DNA of 64,000 nt from positions 2,551,143-2,615,142 of the forward strand of contig JAWKPL010000001.1 in NCBI GenBank assembly GCA_041390685.1, written 5' to 3'. Source of the DNA: JAIBBD01 sp041390685 (GTDB lineage Bacteria; Chloroflexota; Dehalococcoidia; UBA2979). Numbering within the stretch: position 1 is the first letter of the stretch; the number at the start of each line of letters is the position of its first letter. This document shows positions 17,354 through 25,480 of the stretch, piece after piece. Position numbers and translations under genes: made by a program. The notes beneath the pieces are model-generated. The model was not told the origin of the DNA. It saw only the letters and a program-made list of their open reading frames with translations, and ran no database searches.

Positions 17354-17535
17354 GTCGCCGAAGTCATGCTCGATGGCGAAATCGCCCCCCCTGCGACATC
17401 GCCGCTCTCATGGTCATCGTCGAAGAAGCCGGCGGCCGCATGACCGACATCGAGGGCGTGGCGCGCATCCACGCGGGGCACTGCATCACCACGAACGGCG
17501 TGGTGCATGAGGAAGTGCTGGGGGCGCTGGCATAG
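17354..17535 (+). pseudogene. Remnant 3' end of the histidinol-phosphatase-like gene (direct repeat copy 2)
   Basis: Bases 17354-17530 repeat 16412-16586 of the phosphatase gene. A C-run expanded by two bases shifts the frame, and weaker similarity reaches back to about 17329. It keeps the downstream reading (DIAALMVIVEEAGG to EEVLGAL) and a stop at 17533. It has no start and is not a functional gene. It marks the displaced end of the host gene beyond the VapBC cassette. Confidence 0.85.
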
Positions 17536-17580
17536 ACGAGTGCTTGGCGGTCTCGACGTCGATACCATATCGTTAGCGCC

Positions 17581-20500
17581 ATGACTAATCGTCTCCCAAA
17601 TGTCGATTTCCGACAGATTCGGCCCTATGGGCAGCCAGCTTCCCGATCGAGCGGGTTCGAGGAGCTCGCGTCGATCTTGATCGAGCATGGCGCGGTCGAC
17701 TGGCCTAGCGGCACACGATTTCACCGCTTCGGGAACCCCGATGGCGGCCGTGAGGCGAAGGCTGTGCTCCCGAATGGGGACGTCTGGGCATGGCAGGCAA
17801 AGTACCTATTCGAATTCGATTCGTCTGCGGCCGGACAGGTGACTTCCTCAGTGCGCCGTGTTCTGGAGAGTGAACCGGACCTGAAGCGCTATTTCGTCGC
17901 TATGCCGCTAGACATGCCAGCAGGCGACACGAAAGACCGCACGTCGGCGCACACGCGCTGGACTGAGAAGGTCTCTGAATGGGAGCAGCTTGCTCGCAAG
18001 AACAACCTTAACGTGGAGTTTGTCTTCGTCGGCGCCCATGAGCTCGTCACGACGCTAACTGAGGCTGAGCACGCTGGGCGCCTACGGTACTGGTTCGGCC
18101 TCGACATCTTGACCCCCGAATGGCAGGAACGTCGCCTTGAGGAGGCCAAAGCAAAGGCGGGGCGCCGCTATACGCCAAGCCTCCACGTGGAAGTGGAGGC
18201 AGTCCGGTCCCTCGATGCGGTCGGCCGCCGCGATGCTTACGTGTCACGATGGCAGGCGATCCTCGCCGAATTGAGGGAAGCCCGACGATGGACTTGGCGG
18301 CCGCCGAAGGACGCCGCTGACGAGTTTGCCGAGGCACTTCCTAAGTGCGAAGCCGCACTCGATGAGGCCGACGTGGCACTTGGACTCATGATTACCGCGG
18401 CCCGGTCGACGGAGGATCTTCCTCGGATCGAGAGCCCGCTTAACCTCGCGATGGAAGCCGTAGGCGAGGCGGAAGAACTCCTTCACCGACACTCGTTGAC
18501 CAAAGGCGGCTATTTCGTTGGAGATGCTGCCTCCCTGTACTCGCACATACGAGATGCGATCGGTGCGCTGTGGCAGGCCAGAGAACTCGCGAACGCCGCG
18601 GCGACACACGCGGCACGTGACAAGGTGCTTCTCGTAACAGGACGCGCTGGCGTCGGAAAGACGCATCTCCTATGCGATGTGGCGACTCGGCGAACTGCTG
18701 ACGGGTACCCAACTGTTGTCCTTCTCGGGCAGGACTTCGATGGCAGGTCGCTACTCTCGCAAATCAGCGAACGGACACAACTCGGTGGGACACTGGACGA
18801 CATCCTGGGTGTGCTCGATGCTGCGGCGGAAGCCTCCAGCTGCACTGCGCTCTTGATCATCGACGCGCTAAACGAGAGCGAACGTGCCGAGCGTTGGAGG
18901 GATGAATCTCGAGCTCTACTCGCCGCTGCCACCCGATTTTCTCACATAGCAGTAGTGCTGTCTTGCCGCTTGGAGTTCGTTGAAAAGGTCATTGGTGACC
19001 ACCGACTGCCAACGGTCGAGCACGTCGGTTTTGCAGAAGCGACCGACGTTGCTGTTCAACGATTTACCCGGGAATTTGGGCTGGAGCCACCGACGTTCCC
19101 TCTGCTCAACCCGGAGTTCAGCAACCCGCTCTTCCTCAAGCTAACGTGTGAGGCCCTCTCAACGCTTGGGAGGACTCGCTTTCCCTTTGGTTCAGCCGGC
19201 CTCACTACGATATACGAGGTCTTCTTGGAGGCTGTGAACAAGCGGCTTTCCGAACCCCATCGCTGCGACTATGACGAGCACAGCGACGCAGTTGGCCAAG
19301 CGATACGAGAGATAGCGCTCCTCGGCCCCGGTCCGCTTGATCGAGCTGACGTGCAACGCATCACCGATAGGATTTTGCCCGGCCATTCGTGGTCTCGATC
19401 GCTGATGAACGGGCTGATCTCCGAGGGAGTCCTCCTGGAGATCTACGACAGGCGAATCGTCTTCGGGTACCAGCGGTTGGGAGACATGACGCGCGCGGGC
19501 GCAATCGCCGAGAGGGGTCCAGATGGCGTGCGCGCGTGGCTCCAGCAGCTCGACGACGATGTCTGGCGCGAGGCGGGGGTGTTGGCCGCGCTGGCCGTGA
19601 TCGTGCCGGAGCGCCACGGCCAGGAACTCGTCATCCTCGCCGCAGATGACGAAGGTAGGGTCTCATACCACATCGTCGACAGCTTTCTCGAGAGCCTGCT
19701 CCTTCGCGCCCCGGAGTCGATATCACCACGCGCGGTCGAGATCGTTCAACGGTTGCTGGATGACGGACACCGCGTAGGCGAGATCTGGGATCGCCTGTTC
19801 CGTCTCGCCTGCGTGTCTGGCAATCCACTAAACGCCGAATGGCTTCATGCTCGTCTCGCTGGCTATGAAGTGGCGGATCGTGACCGGATCTGGTCTGAAT
19901 GGCTTGTCGACTCAGCGAGTCCCGATGACGAGAGTCCCGTCCGCCGTCTGCTGGAATGGGCGTGGCCTGCAGACCTCGAAAGTCGCGCCCCAGTCCCCGA
20001 CGATATCGCTAATCTCGCAACGCTTACGCTTGGCTGGCTTCTGACAACCACTGATCGCCGCGTGCGAGATCGTGCGACCAAGGCGCTCGTGAGCGTCGGC
20101 GAACGAGCGCCGCAGGCCTTCGCCAGCGCCCTCAAGCGATTCCGTGGAACGAGCGACCCATACATTCTAGAGCGACTGGTGGCAGCTGGATGTGGCGTGG
20201 TCTTGAGGAGCAGCGATGCGAGCACTGTGCACGTTATCGCAGACGGCGTGCTGGAACTCCTTGCGGATGGATGGCCCGTGCACCTGATGACGCGGGACTA
20301 CGCGCGACGCACCTTTGCCGTCGCACATACCCGCGGCTGGTCTGGCCCGGCATCCCTGCCACCGTACGGGGCGACTTGGCCGCTTCCGACGACCCCAGCC
20401 GACGAGATCGAAGTCCTCGCTGGACCACCGGACTATGCCTACGCGTCGATCTGGCACTCACTCACCGGCATGGGCGACTTTGGCCGTTATATCCTGCAGT

Positions 20501-21765
20501 CCGCGCTTCGTAATTTCGAAACGAAGGATGCGGGAGCACTGCAGCGAGAGGCGGCGCAAGCGATATTCGATCGGGTGCTCGAGCTTGGCTGGACCCCAGA
20601 GCGTTTCGGCGAAATCGATCGGTCGCGACCAGGGGCCTCCAGGTTCAATCGCGTAGTTGAGCGAGTCGGTAAGAAGTATCAGTGGATCGGCTTCTACGAG
20701 GTACTGGGCCGCATCGCTGACCACCACGGCATACAGCCGAGGTGGGGCGACGAAGAACGGGGGCCGTACGCGTATCCGGAGCAACTCGTGTGGCGCGACA
20801 TTGACCCGACCGTACTCGTCCGCAAGCCCGCGCAGTCACCTACGCAGGAGCACCAGTGGTTTTCGCCGGTCGAGGCGCGTTTTCCGCCGGGCGTCTCTGA
20901 CGACTACCCGATCGACATGAGCGGTGCCCCCGATCCATTGGACTTGATCGCAGTCTCCGATCCTGGCACCGCACAGTGGTTAGTCGTGGTCAGCGAGCCC
21001 GACTGGAAGCAGCCACTAGCGGTGGAGATCGAGGCACTGCGCGTACCGCGCCGCCAACTATGGATGGGCCTTCGCGCGTACCTCGTTCCGCTCGCCGACA
21101 TGGCTGCACTGCGGGCGTGGGCTGGGGACAAGGACTGGTCGGATGGGTGGATGCCCGCGCTTCCGAATGTATCCAACGTGCTGCTGGGTGCGCATCCGGA
21201 CGACCCCGCGTGGGCTGCGGCCGACGGACAGGTCGACGGGTGGCGCGGAAGGGACGGGCACATACCGCCCGTCGAGCTCATAGAAGTTGCTGCATGGTAC
21301 GCCGGTACCGGCACCTCGCGGGATTTGTCTGCCGAGGACAAGACACTGGGGTACGTTCCGAGTAAACGATTGCTCGAGCTAACCGATCTCTCCAGTGGAG
21401 TCGATTTCACTTGGAGTGATGCCTTGGGCGTCGCTGTCTGCGATCCCAGCGCGACCTCAGGTGGCCCAGCGGCCCTCATCATGCGGCGCGATCTCGTGGC
21501 GCGACTCGCACACGCTGGACTGACCCTCTTCTGGACGGTGGTCGTTAACAGCGAGCTCCACCGCAGCGACTACTCAATTCCCGGTGACGACCATCGCTGG
21601 GTCAGCGCGACAGCCTCGTACATCCTCACCGGCGACCGGGTGGAGCTGATCGGTGCCAGAGCCTCCCGACTCCAGGCAGGGGCAGTGCGGGAGCGAGAAG
21701 TGAAGTGGTCCCCAAGGGCGATAGAGGACGAGGTCGGGGGCGCCGGCGCGCAGCATCGGAGATAG
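17581..21765 (+). CDS. Large STAND NTPase with N-terminal PD-(D/E)xK nuclease domain, Avs-like antiviral protein
   Basis: 1394 residues in three parts. Residues 1-130 look like an Mrr/Cap4-type nuclease: GFEELASILIEHG, then E58, D67 and Q72-A-K74 in the order of a D-QxK active site. Residues about 330-620 are a STAND/NACHT-type ATPase with Walker A GRAGVGKT (354-361) and Walker B ALLIIDALNES (423-433). The last 700 residues are a long helical, repeat-like region without enzyme motifs, fitting a sensor. This domain order is that of Avs antiphage proteins, which bind a phage protein, oligomerise and cleave DNA. Base composition is visibly more AT-rich than the neighbours, suggesting transfer. 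The specific Avs type cannot be assigned here. Confidence 0.8.
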   Translation: MTNRLPNVDFRQIRPYGQPASRSSGFEELASILIEHGAVDWPSGTRFHRFGNPDGGREAKAVLPNGDVWAWQAKYLFEFDSSAAGQVTSSVRRVLESEPDLKRYFVAMPLDMPAGDTKDRTSAHTRWTEKVSEWEQLARKNNLNVEFVFVGAHELVTTLTEAEHAGRLRYWFGLDILTPEWQERRLEEAKAKAGRRYTPSLHVEVEAVRSLDAVGRRDAYVSRWQAILAELREARRWTWRPPKDAADEFAEALPKCEAALDEADVALGLMITAARSTEDLPRIESPLNLAMEAVGEAEELLHRHSLTKGGYFVGDAASLYSHIRDAIGALWQARELANAAATHAARDKVLLVTGRAGVGKTHLLCDVATRRTADGYPTVVLLGQDFDGRSLLSQISERTQLGGTLDDILGVLDAAAEASSCTALLIIDALNESERAERWRDESRALLAAATRFSHIAVVLSCRLEFVEKVIGDHRLPTVEHVGFAEATDVAVQRFTREFGLEPPTFPLLNPEFSNPLFLKLTCEALSTLGRTRFPFGSAGLTTIYEVFLEAVNKRLSEPHRCDYDEHSDAVGQAIREIALLGPGPLDRADVQRITDRILPGHSWSRSLMNGLISEGVLLEIYDRRIVFGYQRLGDMTRAGAIAERGPDGVRAWLQQLDDDVWREAGVLAALAVIVPERHGQELVILAADDEGRVSYHIVDSFLESLLLRAPESISPRAVEIVQRLLDDGHRVGEIWDRLFRLACVSGNPLNAEWLHARLAGYEVADRDRIWSEWLVDSASPDDESPVRRLLEWAWPADLESRAPVPDDIANLATLTLGWLLTTTDRRVRDRATKALVSVGERAPQAFASALKRFRGTSDPYILERLVAAGCGVVLRSSDASTVHVIADGVLELLADGWPVHLMTRDYARRTFAVAHTRGWSGPASLPPYGATWPLPTTPADEIEVLAGPPDYAYASIWHSLTGMGDFGRYILQSALRNFETKDAGALQREAAQAIFDRVLELGWTPERFGEIDRSRPGASRFNRVVERVGKKYQWIGFYEVLGRIADHHGIQPRWGDEERGPYAYPEQLVWRDIDPTVLVRKPAQSPTQEHQWFSPVEARFPPGVSDDYPIDMSGAPDPLDLIAVSDPGTAQWLVVVSEPDWKQPLAVEIEALRVPRRQLWMGLRAYLVPLADMAALRAWAGDKDWSDGWMPALPNVSNVLLGAHPDDPAWAAADGQVDGWRGRDGHIPPVELIEVAAWYAGTGTSRDLSAEDKTLGYVPSKRLLELTDLSSGVDFTWSDALGVAVCDPSATSGGPAALIMRRDLVARLAHAGLTLFWTVVVNSELHRSDYSIPGDDHRWVSATASYILTGDRVELIGARASRLQAGAVREREVKWSPRAIEDEVGGAGAQHRR

Positions 21766-21830
21766 CCGGTGGACCCACAATCCACCGTTTCGACGTGGTC
21801 AGAGTCCCGCGTCTGCGCTCGTCCTCCCCC

Positions 21831-22094
21831 CTACCCCGCCACAACCTCCCCCACCTCATACCTGAAGTCCTCGATCACCGGGTTCGCCAGCAACTGCTCG
21901 CACATCGAGCGGATCGCCGCCTCCGCCGCCCCCGCGTCCGAGGCCTCCAGGGTCACCTCGATGCGCTTGCCCACGCGCACGGTGCTCACCCCCTCGAAAC
22001 CCAGCGTGTGCAGGCCGTCGCGCACCGCCAGCCCCTGCGGGTCGTTCACCAGCGGCTTCAGCATCACATTGATTCGCGCTTGAAAGGTCGGCAC
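21831..22094 (-). CDS. purS: Phosphoribosylformylglycinamidine synthase subunit PurS
   Basis: 87 residues. PurS holds PurQ and PurL together in FGAM synthase. Seen: FQARINVMLKPLVNDPQG, LGFEGVSTVRVGKRIEVTLE and CEQLLANPVIEDFRYEV. Starts at GTG 22094 behind AGGAG. It is the last gene of the leftward purine operon; purQ and purL, which usually follow, are absent, and the STAND gene ends 65 bases away, facing it. Confidence 0.9.
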   Translation of the reverse strand: MPTFQARINVMLKPLVNDPQGLAVRDGLHTLGFEGVSTVRVGKRIEVTLEASDAGAAEAAIRSMCEQLLANPVIEDFRYEVGEVVAG

Positions 22095-22120
22095 GAGGGC
22101 TCCTCGCTGTTTGTGTGTCG

Positions 22121-23017
22121 TTAGTCCGGCAGGCTCGCCCCCGTGAGGAGGCGGTACGCTTCGCGATAGCGCTCGGAGGTCGCCTGCACCACCTCGGACG
22201 GCAGGTCCGGCGCCGGCGGCCGCTTCGCCCACCCCGACGCCGTCAGCCAGTCGCGCAGTGGCTGCTTGTCGAACGACGGCTGGTCGCGCCCCGGCTGGTA
22301 CTGGTCCACGGGCCAGAACCGTGAGGAGTCCGGCGTCAGCGCCTCGTCGATCAGCGTCACTTCGCCGTCCAGCATCCCGAACTCGAACTTCGTGTCCGCG
22401 ATGATGATCCCGCGCTCCAGCGCCACCTCCGCCGCGTAGCGGTACAGCGCCAGCGACCGCAGCCGCATCACGTGCGCGCGGTCCGGCCCCACCAGCGCCT
22501 CGACGTCCGCATAGCTGATGGGCTCGTCGTGCTCCCCCACGGCGGCCTTCGAGGATGGCGTGAAGATCGGCTCGAACAGCCGGTCGCTCTGCACCAGCCC
22601 CGGCGGCAGCTCCACGCCGCTCACCCGCCCCGTCGCGTGGTAGTCCGCCCACCCCGACCCCGCGAGGTAGCCCCGCACCACGCACTCCACGGGCAGCGGC
22701 TCCGCCTTCCGCACGACCATCGACCGTCCGAAGAACGACGCGTCCGCGTCCGCCCCCAGCGCCGAGGCGTTCGACGCCTCGAGCACCGCGACCATGTGGT
22801 TTGGCACCACCGCCGCCGTGCGGTCGAACCAGTACGCCGACAGCCGCGTCAGCACCTCCCCCTTCCGAGGGATGCCCTGCGGCATCACGACGTCGAAGGC
22901 CGAGATGCGGTCCGTCGCCACCATCAGCATCCGGTCGCCCGGCAGCTCGTACAGGTCGCGCACCTTGCCGCGATGCAGCAGCCCCGGCCGCTCCGTCGTC
23001 AGCAGCACCTCGCTCAT
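22121..23017 (-). CDS. purC: Phosphoribosylaminoimidazole-succinocarboxamide synthase (SAICAR synthetase)
   Basis: 298 residues. Joins aspartate to CAIR with ATP in purine synthesis. Motifs: HRGKVRDLYELPGDRMLMVATDR split at GKVRDLY, ISAFDVVMPQGIPRKGEVL, ECVVRGYLAGSGW, and GIIIADTKFEFG with LIDEALTPDSSRFW near the C terminus. ATG 23017 overlaps the purB stop by four bases. The length and the C-terminal extension after DQYQPG match the longer SAICAR synthetase type. Confidence 0.95.
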   Translation of the reverse strand: MSEVLLTTERPGLLHRGKVRDLYELPGDRMLMVATDRISAFDVVMPQGIPRKGEVLTRLSAYWFDRTAAVVPNHMVAVLEASNASALGADADASFFGRSMVVRKAEPLPVECVVRGYLAGSGWADYHATGRVSGVELPPGLVQSDRLFEPIFTPSSKAAVGEHDEPISYADVEALVGPDRAHVMRLRSLALYRYAAEVALERGIIIADTKFEFGMLDGEVTLIDEALTPDSSRFWPVDQYQPGRDQPSFDKQPLRDWLTASGWAKRPPAPDLPSEVVQATSERYREAYRLLTGASLPD

Positions 23018-24315
23018 CGCGGCAGCAGTCCGATGCGCCGGAACGACTCGTCGACGTGCACGAGGTACGCCCCGTAGTCGAAGACCGCGTCCAGTCGCGC
23101 GGCGTCGAGGCGCTCGGTCACCTCGGGGTCCCCCTCGAGCAGCCCGCGCAGCGGCGTCTGCTGCTCCCACGCCGTCATTGAGTGTCGCTGCACGATCTGG
23201 TACGCCGCCTCGCGCGTCAGCCCCGTCTCGATGAGCGCGAGCAGCACCTTCTGCGAGAACACGAGCCCCTGCGTCCGCTCGAGGTTCGCGCGCATCCGCG
23301 GCGGGTACACCACCAGGCCATCCATGACCCCGGTGAAGATGTGCAGCATGTACGCGAGCAGCCCGGTCGCGTCGGGGAGGATGATGCGCTCCGCCCCCGA
23401 GTGCGAGATGTCCCGCTCGTGCCACAGCGCCACGTTCTCGAGGCCCGTCACCGCGTACCCGCGCAGCGTCCGCGCCAGCCCGCACACGCGCTCGCACAGC
23501 TCCGGGTTCCGCTTGTGCGGCATCGAGGACGACCCGGTCTGGCCCGCCTCGAACGGCTCCTCGGCCTCGAGGATCTCCGTGCGCTGGAGCCCTCGAATCT
23601 CCGTCGCGAACTTCTCGAGCGAGGCCCCCACGCCCGCGAGCACCGCGAGGAAGTGCGCGTGTCGGTCGCGCTGGATGATCTGCGTCGTCACTTCCGCCAC
23701 CGCTAGCCCGAGGTGCGCGCACGCCTGCTCCTCGACGGCCGGGGGCACTGTGGCGTGCGTTCCCACCGGGCCGGACATCTGCCCCACGGCCACGGTCGCG
23801 CGCGCCTGGCGCAGGCGCTCCTCGTGCCGCGCGATCTCTGCCACCCACACCGCGAGCTTGAGCCCGAACGTCGTCGGTTCGGCGTGCACGCCGTGCGTCC
23901 GTCCGACGCAGATCGTGTCTTTGTGCTCCACCGCCCGCCGTCCGACGACCTCGCGCAGCCGCGCCAATTGCCCGAGCAACAGGTCGGTCGCGGCCACCAG
24001 TTGGAGGCTCGTCGCCGTGTCCCACACGTCCGAGGACGTCAGCCCGAGGTGCACCCACCTCGATTCCGGCCCCAGCGAGTCCGCCACCGATCGCAGGAAC
24101 GCGGTCACGTCGTGGTGCGTCTCCGCGATGTAGCGGTCGATGTCGCCGATGTCGATCCGTGCGTTCGAGGCGATCAGCCGCGCATCCTCGGCGGGTACGA
24201 CGCCCGCATCCGCCCACGCCTGCACGACCGCGATCTCGACGTCCAGCCAGCGCTGGAACTTGAACTCGTCCGCCCAGATCGCCGTCATCTCCGGACGGCT
24301 GTATCGAGGAATCAC
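23014..24315 (-). CDS. purB: Adenylosuccinate lyase
   Basis: 433 residues of the fumarase/aspartase superfamily. Cleaves SAICAR and adenylosuccinate, releasing fumarate. Seen: HHDVTAFLRSVADSLG, HLGLTSSDVWDTATSL, GRTHGVHAEPTTFG, and the signature loop GSSSMPHKRNPELCE. The catalytic His lies in the TH of GRTHG and the Ser in the SSMPHKRNP loop. Starts at ATG 24315, overlapping the cupin stop. Confidence 0.95.
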   Translation of the reverse strand: MIPRYSRPEMTAIWADEFKFQRWLDVEIAVVQAWADAGVVPAEDARLIASNARIDIGDIDRYIAETHHDVTAFLRSVADSLGPESRWVHLGLTSSDVWDTATSLQLVAATDLLLGQLARLREVVGRRAVEHKDTICVGRTHGVHAEPTTFGLKLAVWVAEIARHEERLRQARATVAVGQMSGPVGTHATVPPAVEEQACAHLGLAVAEVTTQIIQRDRHAHFLAVLAGVGASLEKFATEIRGLQRTEILEAEEPFEAGQTGSSSMPHKRNPELCERVCGLARTLRGYAVTGLENVALWHERDISHSGAERIILPDATGLLAYMLHIFTGVMDGLVVYPPRMRANLERTQGLVFSQKVLLALIETGLTREAAYQIVQRHSMTAWEQQTPLRGLLEGDPEVTERLDAARLDAVFDYGAYLVHVDESFRRIGLLPR

Positions 24316-24656
24316 GGGGCGTCGTCCACGAAGTCGTCGCGCACCGGCGAGAACACTTCGATGAGGATCGCCGCGTCGACTGCTTCGACATAATGCGGGA
24401 GCCCGCTCGGGATCAGGTACGAGTCCCCCGCCTCGAGCTCGAACTCCTCGCTCCCGATGCGGAAGCGCACCTGCCCGGCCGCCACGTGCCCCGCCTGCTC
24501 GTGCGGGTGCGTGTGCTCGGGCACGTTCGACCCCGGCGCGATGCGGATCTCCACCATCGTCAGCCGCTCACCCGAGGCCAGCGTGCGCCGCACGACGCCG
24601 GGGAAGGCGTCGTGCACGGGCACCGCCGCGTACGTCTTCGTCCGAAACTCGCTCAT
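24312..24656 (-). CDS. Cupin-domain protein
   Basis: 114 residues, one cupin barrel. Metal-binding residues are seen in PEHTHPHEQAGHV (motif 1) and in PSGLPHYVEAV (motif 2). Substrate is unknown; single-cupin proteins serve as small enzymes or sensors. It lies between purB and a gene of unknown function with four-base overlaps on both sides, so it is a fixed part of the purine operon. Confidence 0.8.
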   Translation of the reverse strand: MSEFRTKTYAAVPVHDAFPGVVRRTLASGERLTMVEIRIAPGSNVPEHTHPHEQAGHVAAGQVRFRIGSEEFELEAGDSYLIPSGLPHYVEAVDAAILIEVFSPVRDDFVDDAP

Positions 24657-25042
24657 CCTGCCGCCAGTCTGCTCACCATCGGGTCCGGCCCGATGAGTAT
24701 CTGCGCCAGTTCGCGGCTCACCGCGTCCCGCTCATGTTGGTCGCCGAACAGCGCCACGCCGTCCACGACGCGCGCGAACGCCGCGATCGCCCCCTCGATG
24801 CGCTCCCGGTGCGCCTCGAGGAGAGCGCGCGGGATCTCCGGCGGCCGCACGTTGCGGATCACCAGCTCCCGGTTTCCCTCGAGCGCGTGCAGCACCTCGA
24901 GGCCCATCGACTCGCGCCCCTCGCCCCACGCCGCAATGAAGTGCAGGCACGGCGCCGAGGCCGGTTGCTCCGGCCACGCCGGCAGCGCATCGAGGTCAGT
25001 CGACCGCCGGCACTCCCGCATCGGGCACCGCACCGAGGTCAC
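24653..25042 (-). CDS. Hypothetical protein in the purine operon
   Basis: 129 residues, not recognised. The N terminus has RCPMREC and a third Cys in SAPCLHFIAAWG, which might bind a metal. The rest is alpha-helical in appearance (RALLEAHRERIEGAIAAFARVVDG). It overlaps the cupin gene (ATGA) and the upstream DUF2283 gene (ATGA), so expression is coupled to both. Confidence 0.6.
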   Translation of the reverse strand: MTSVRCPMRECRRSTDLDALPAWPEQPASAPCLHFIAAWGEGRESMGLEVLHALEGNRELVIRNVRPPEIPRALLEAHRERIEGAIAAFARVVDGVALFGDQHERDAVSRELAQILIGPDPMVSRLAAG

Positions 25043-25275
25043 TGCGTACTCGCCGGCTGCGGAACCGAACGGATCGCCTCCGCGATCGCTCCGGCATCGG
25101 GCAACCCCTCGAGATGCACGCCGCGACTCACGAACAGGAACTCGACGCCGACAACCCCCTGGTCGCCGCGGTCCAGCACTCGCTGTTCATCAATCCGCGT
25201 CGAGGTGATCCGGCCCGACTTCGGTCGAAACCGCACGTACATCGCGTCGGATTCCTGGTCGTAGCTCACCTGCAT
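25039..25275 (-). CDS. DUF2283 domain protein
   Basis: 78 residues. The opening YDQESDAMYVRFRP with TSTRIDEQRVLDRGDQGVVGVEFLFVSRGV is the DUF2283 pattern. Such genes are often found beside DUF4258 genes and look like small toxin-antitoxin partners, but function is unproven. It follows the DUF4258 gene by seven bases and overlaps the next gene by four. Confidence 0.75.
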   Translation of the reverse strand: MQVSYDQESDAMYVRFRPKSGRITSTRIDEQRVLDRGDQGVVGVEFLFVSRGVHLEGLPDAGAIAEAIRSVPQPASTQ

Positions 25276-25282
25276 CGTTGAC

Positions 25283-25480
25283 TCACCGGTGCGGCGGTTC
25301 CGAGTCGCGGACGACGATCACGTGCAACGCTCGCCCACCAACGATTCCATCGTATTCGACCGCTGTTTCGCCGGGCGTCACGGTATGAGGTGAAGCGATG
25401 ACAGCCGCTGCCTCGTCCACGGTGATTTCGTCGTCCATCTTGTCGAGGGCGTGACTCGTGTACCGGACGGGTAAGGTCAT
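25283..25480 (-). CDS. DUF4258 domain protein, possible toxin partner of DUF2283
   Basis: 65 residues. YTSHALDKMDDEITVDEAAAVIASPHTV and YDGIVGGRALHVIVVRDSE match the DUF4258 pattern, a RelE-like small fold with a conserved H..-type start. ATG 25480 overlaps the purD stop (ATGA), so translation is coupled to purD. Pairing with DUF2283 directly after it suggests a two-gene module inserted in the purine operon. Toxicity is inference from gene pairing only. Confidence 0.7.
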   Translation of the reverse strand: MTLPVRYTSHALDKMDDEITVDEAAAVIASPHTVTPGETAVEYDGIVGGRALHVIVVRDSEPPHR

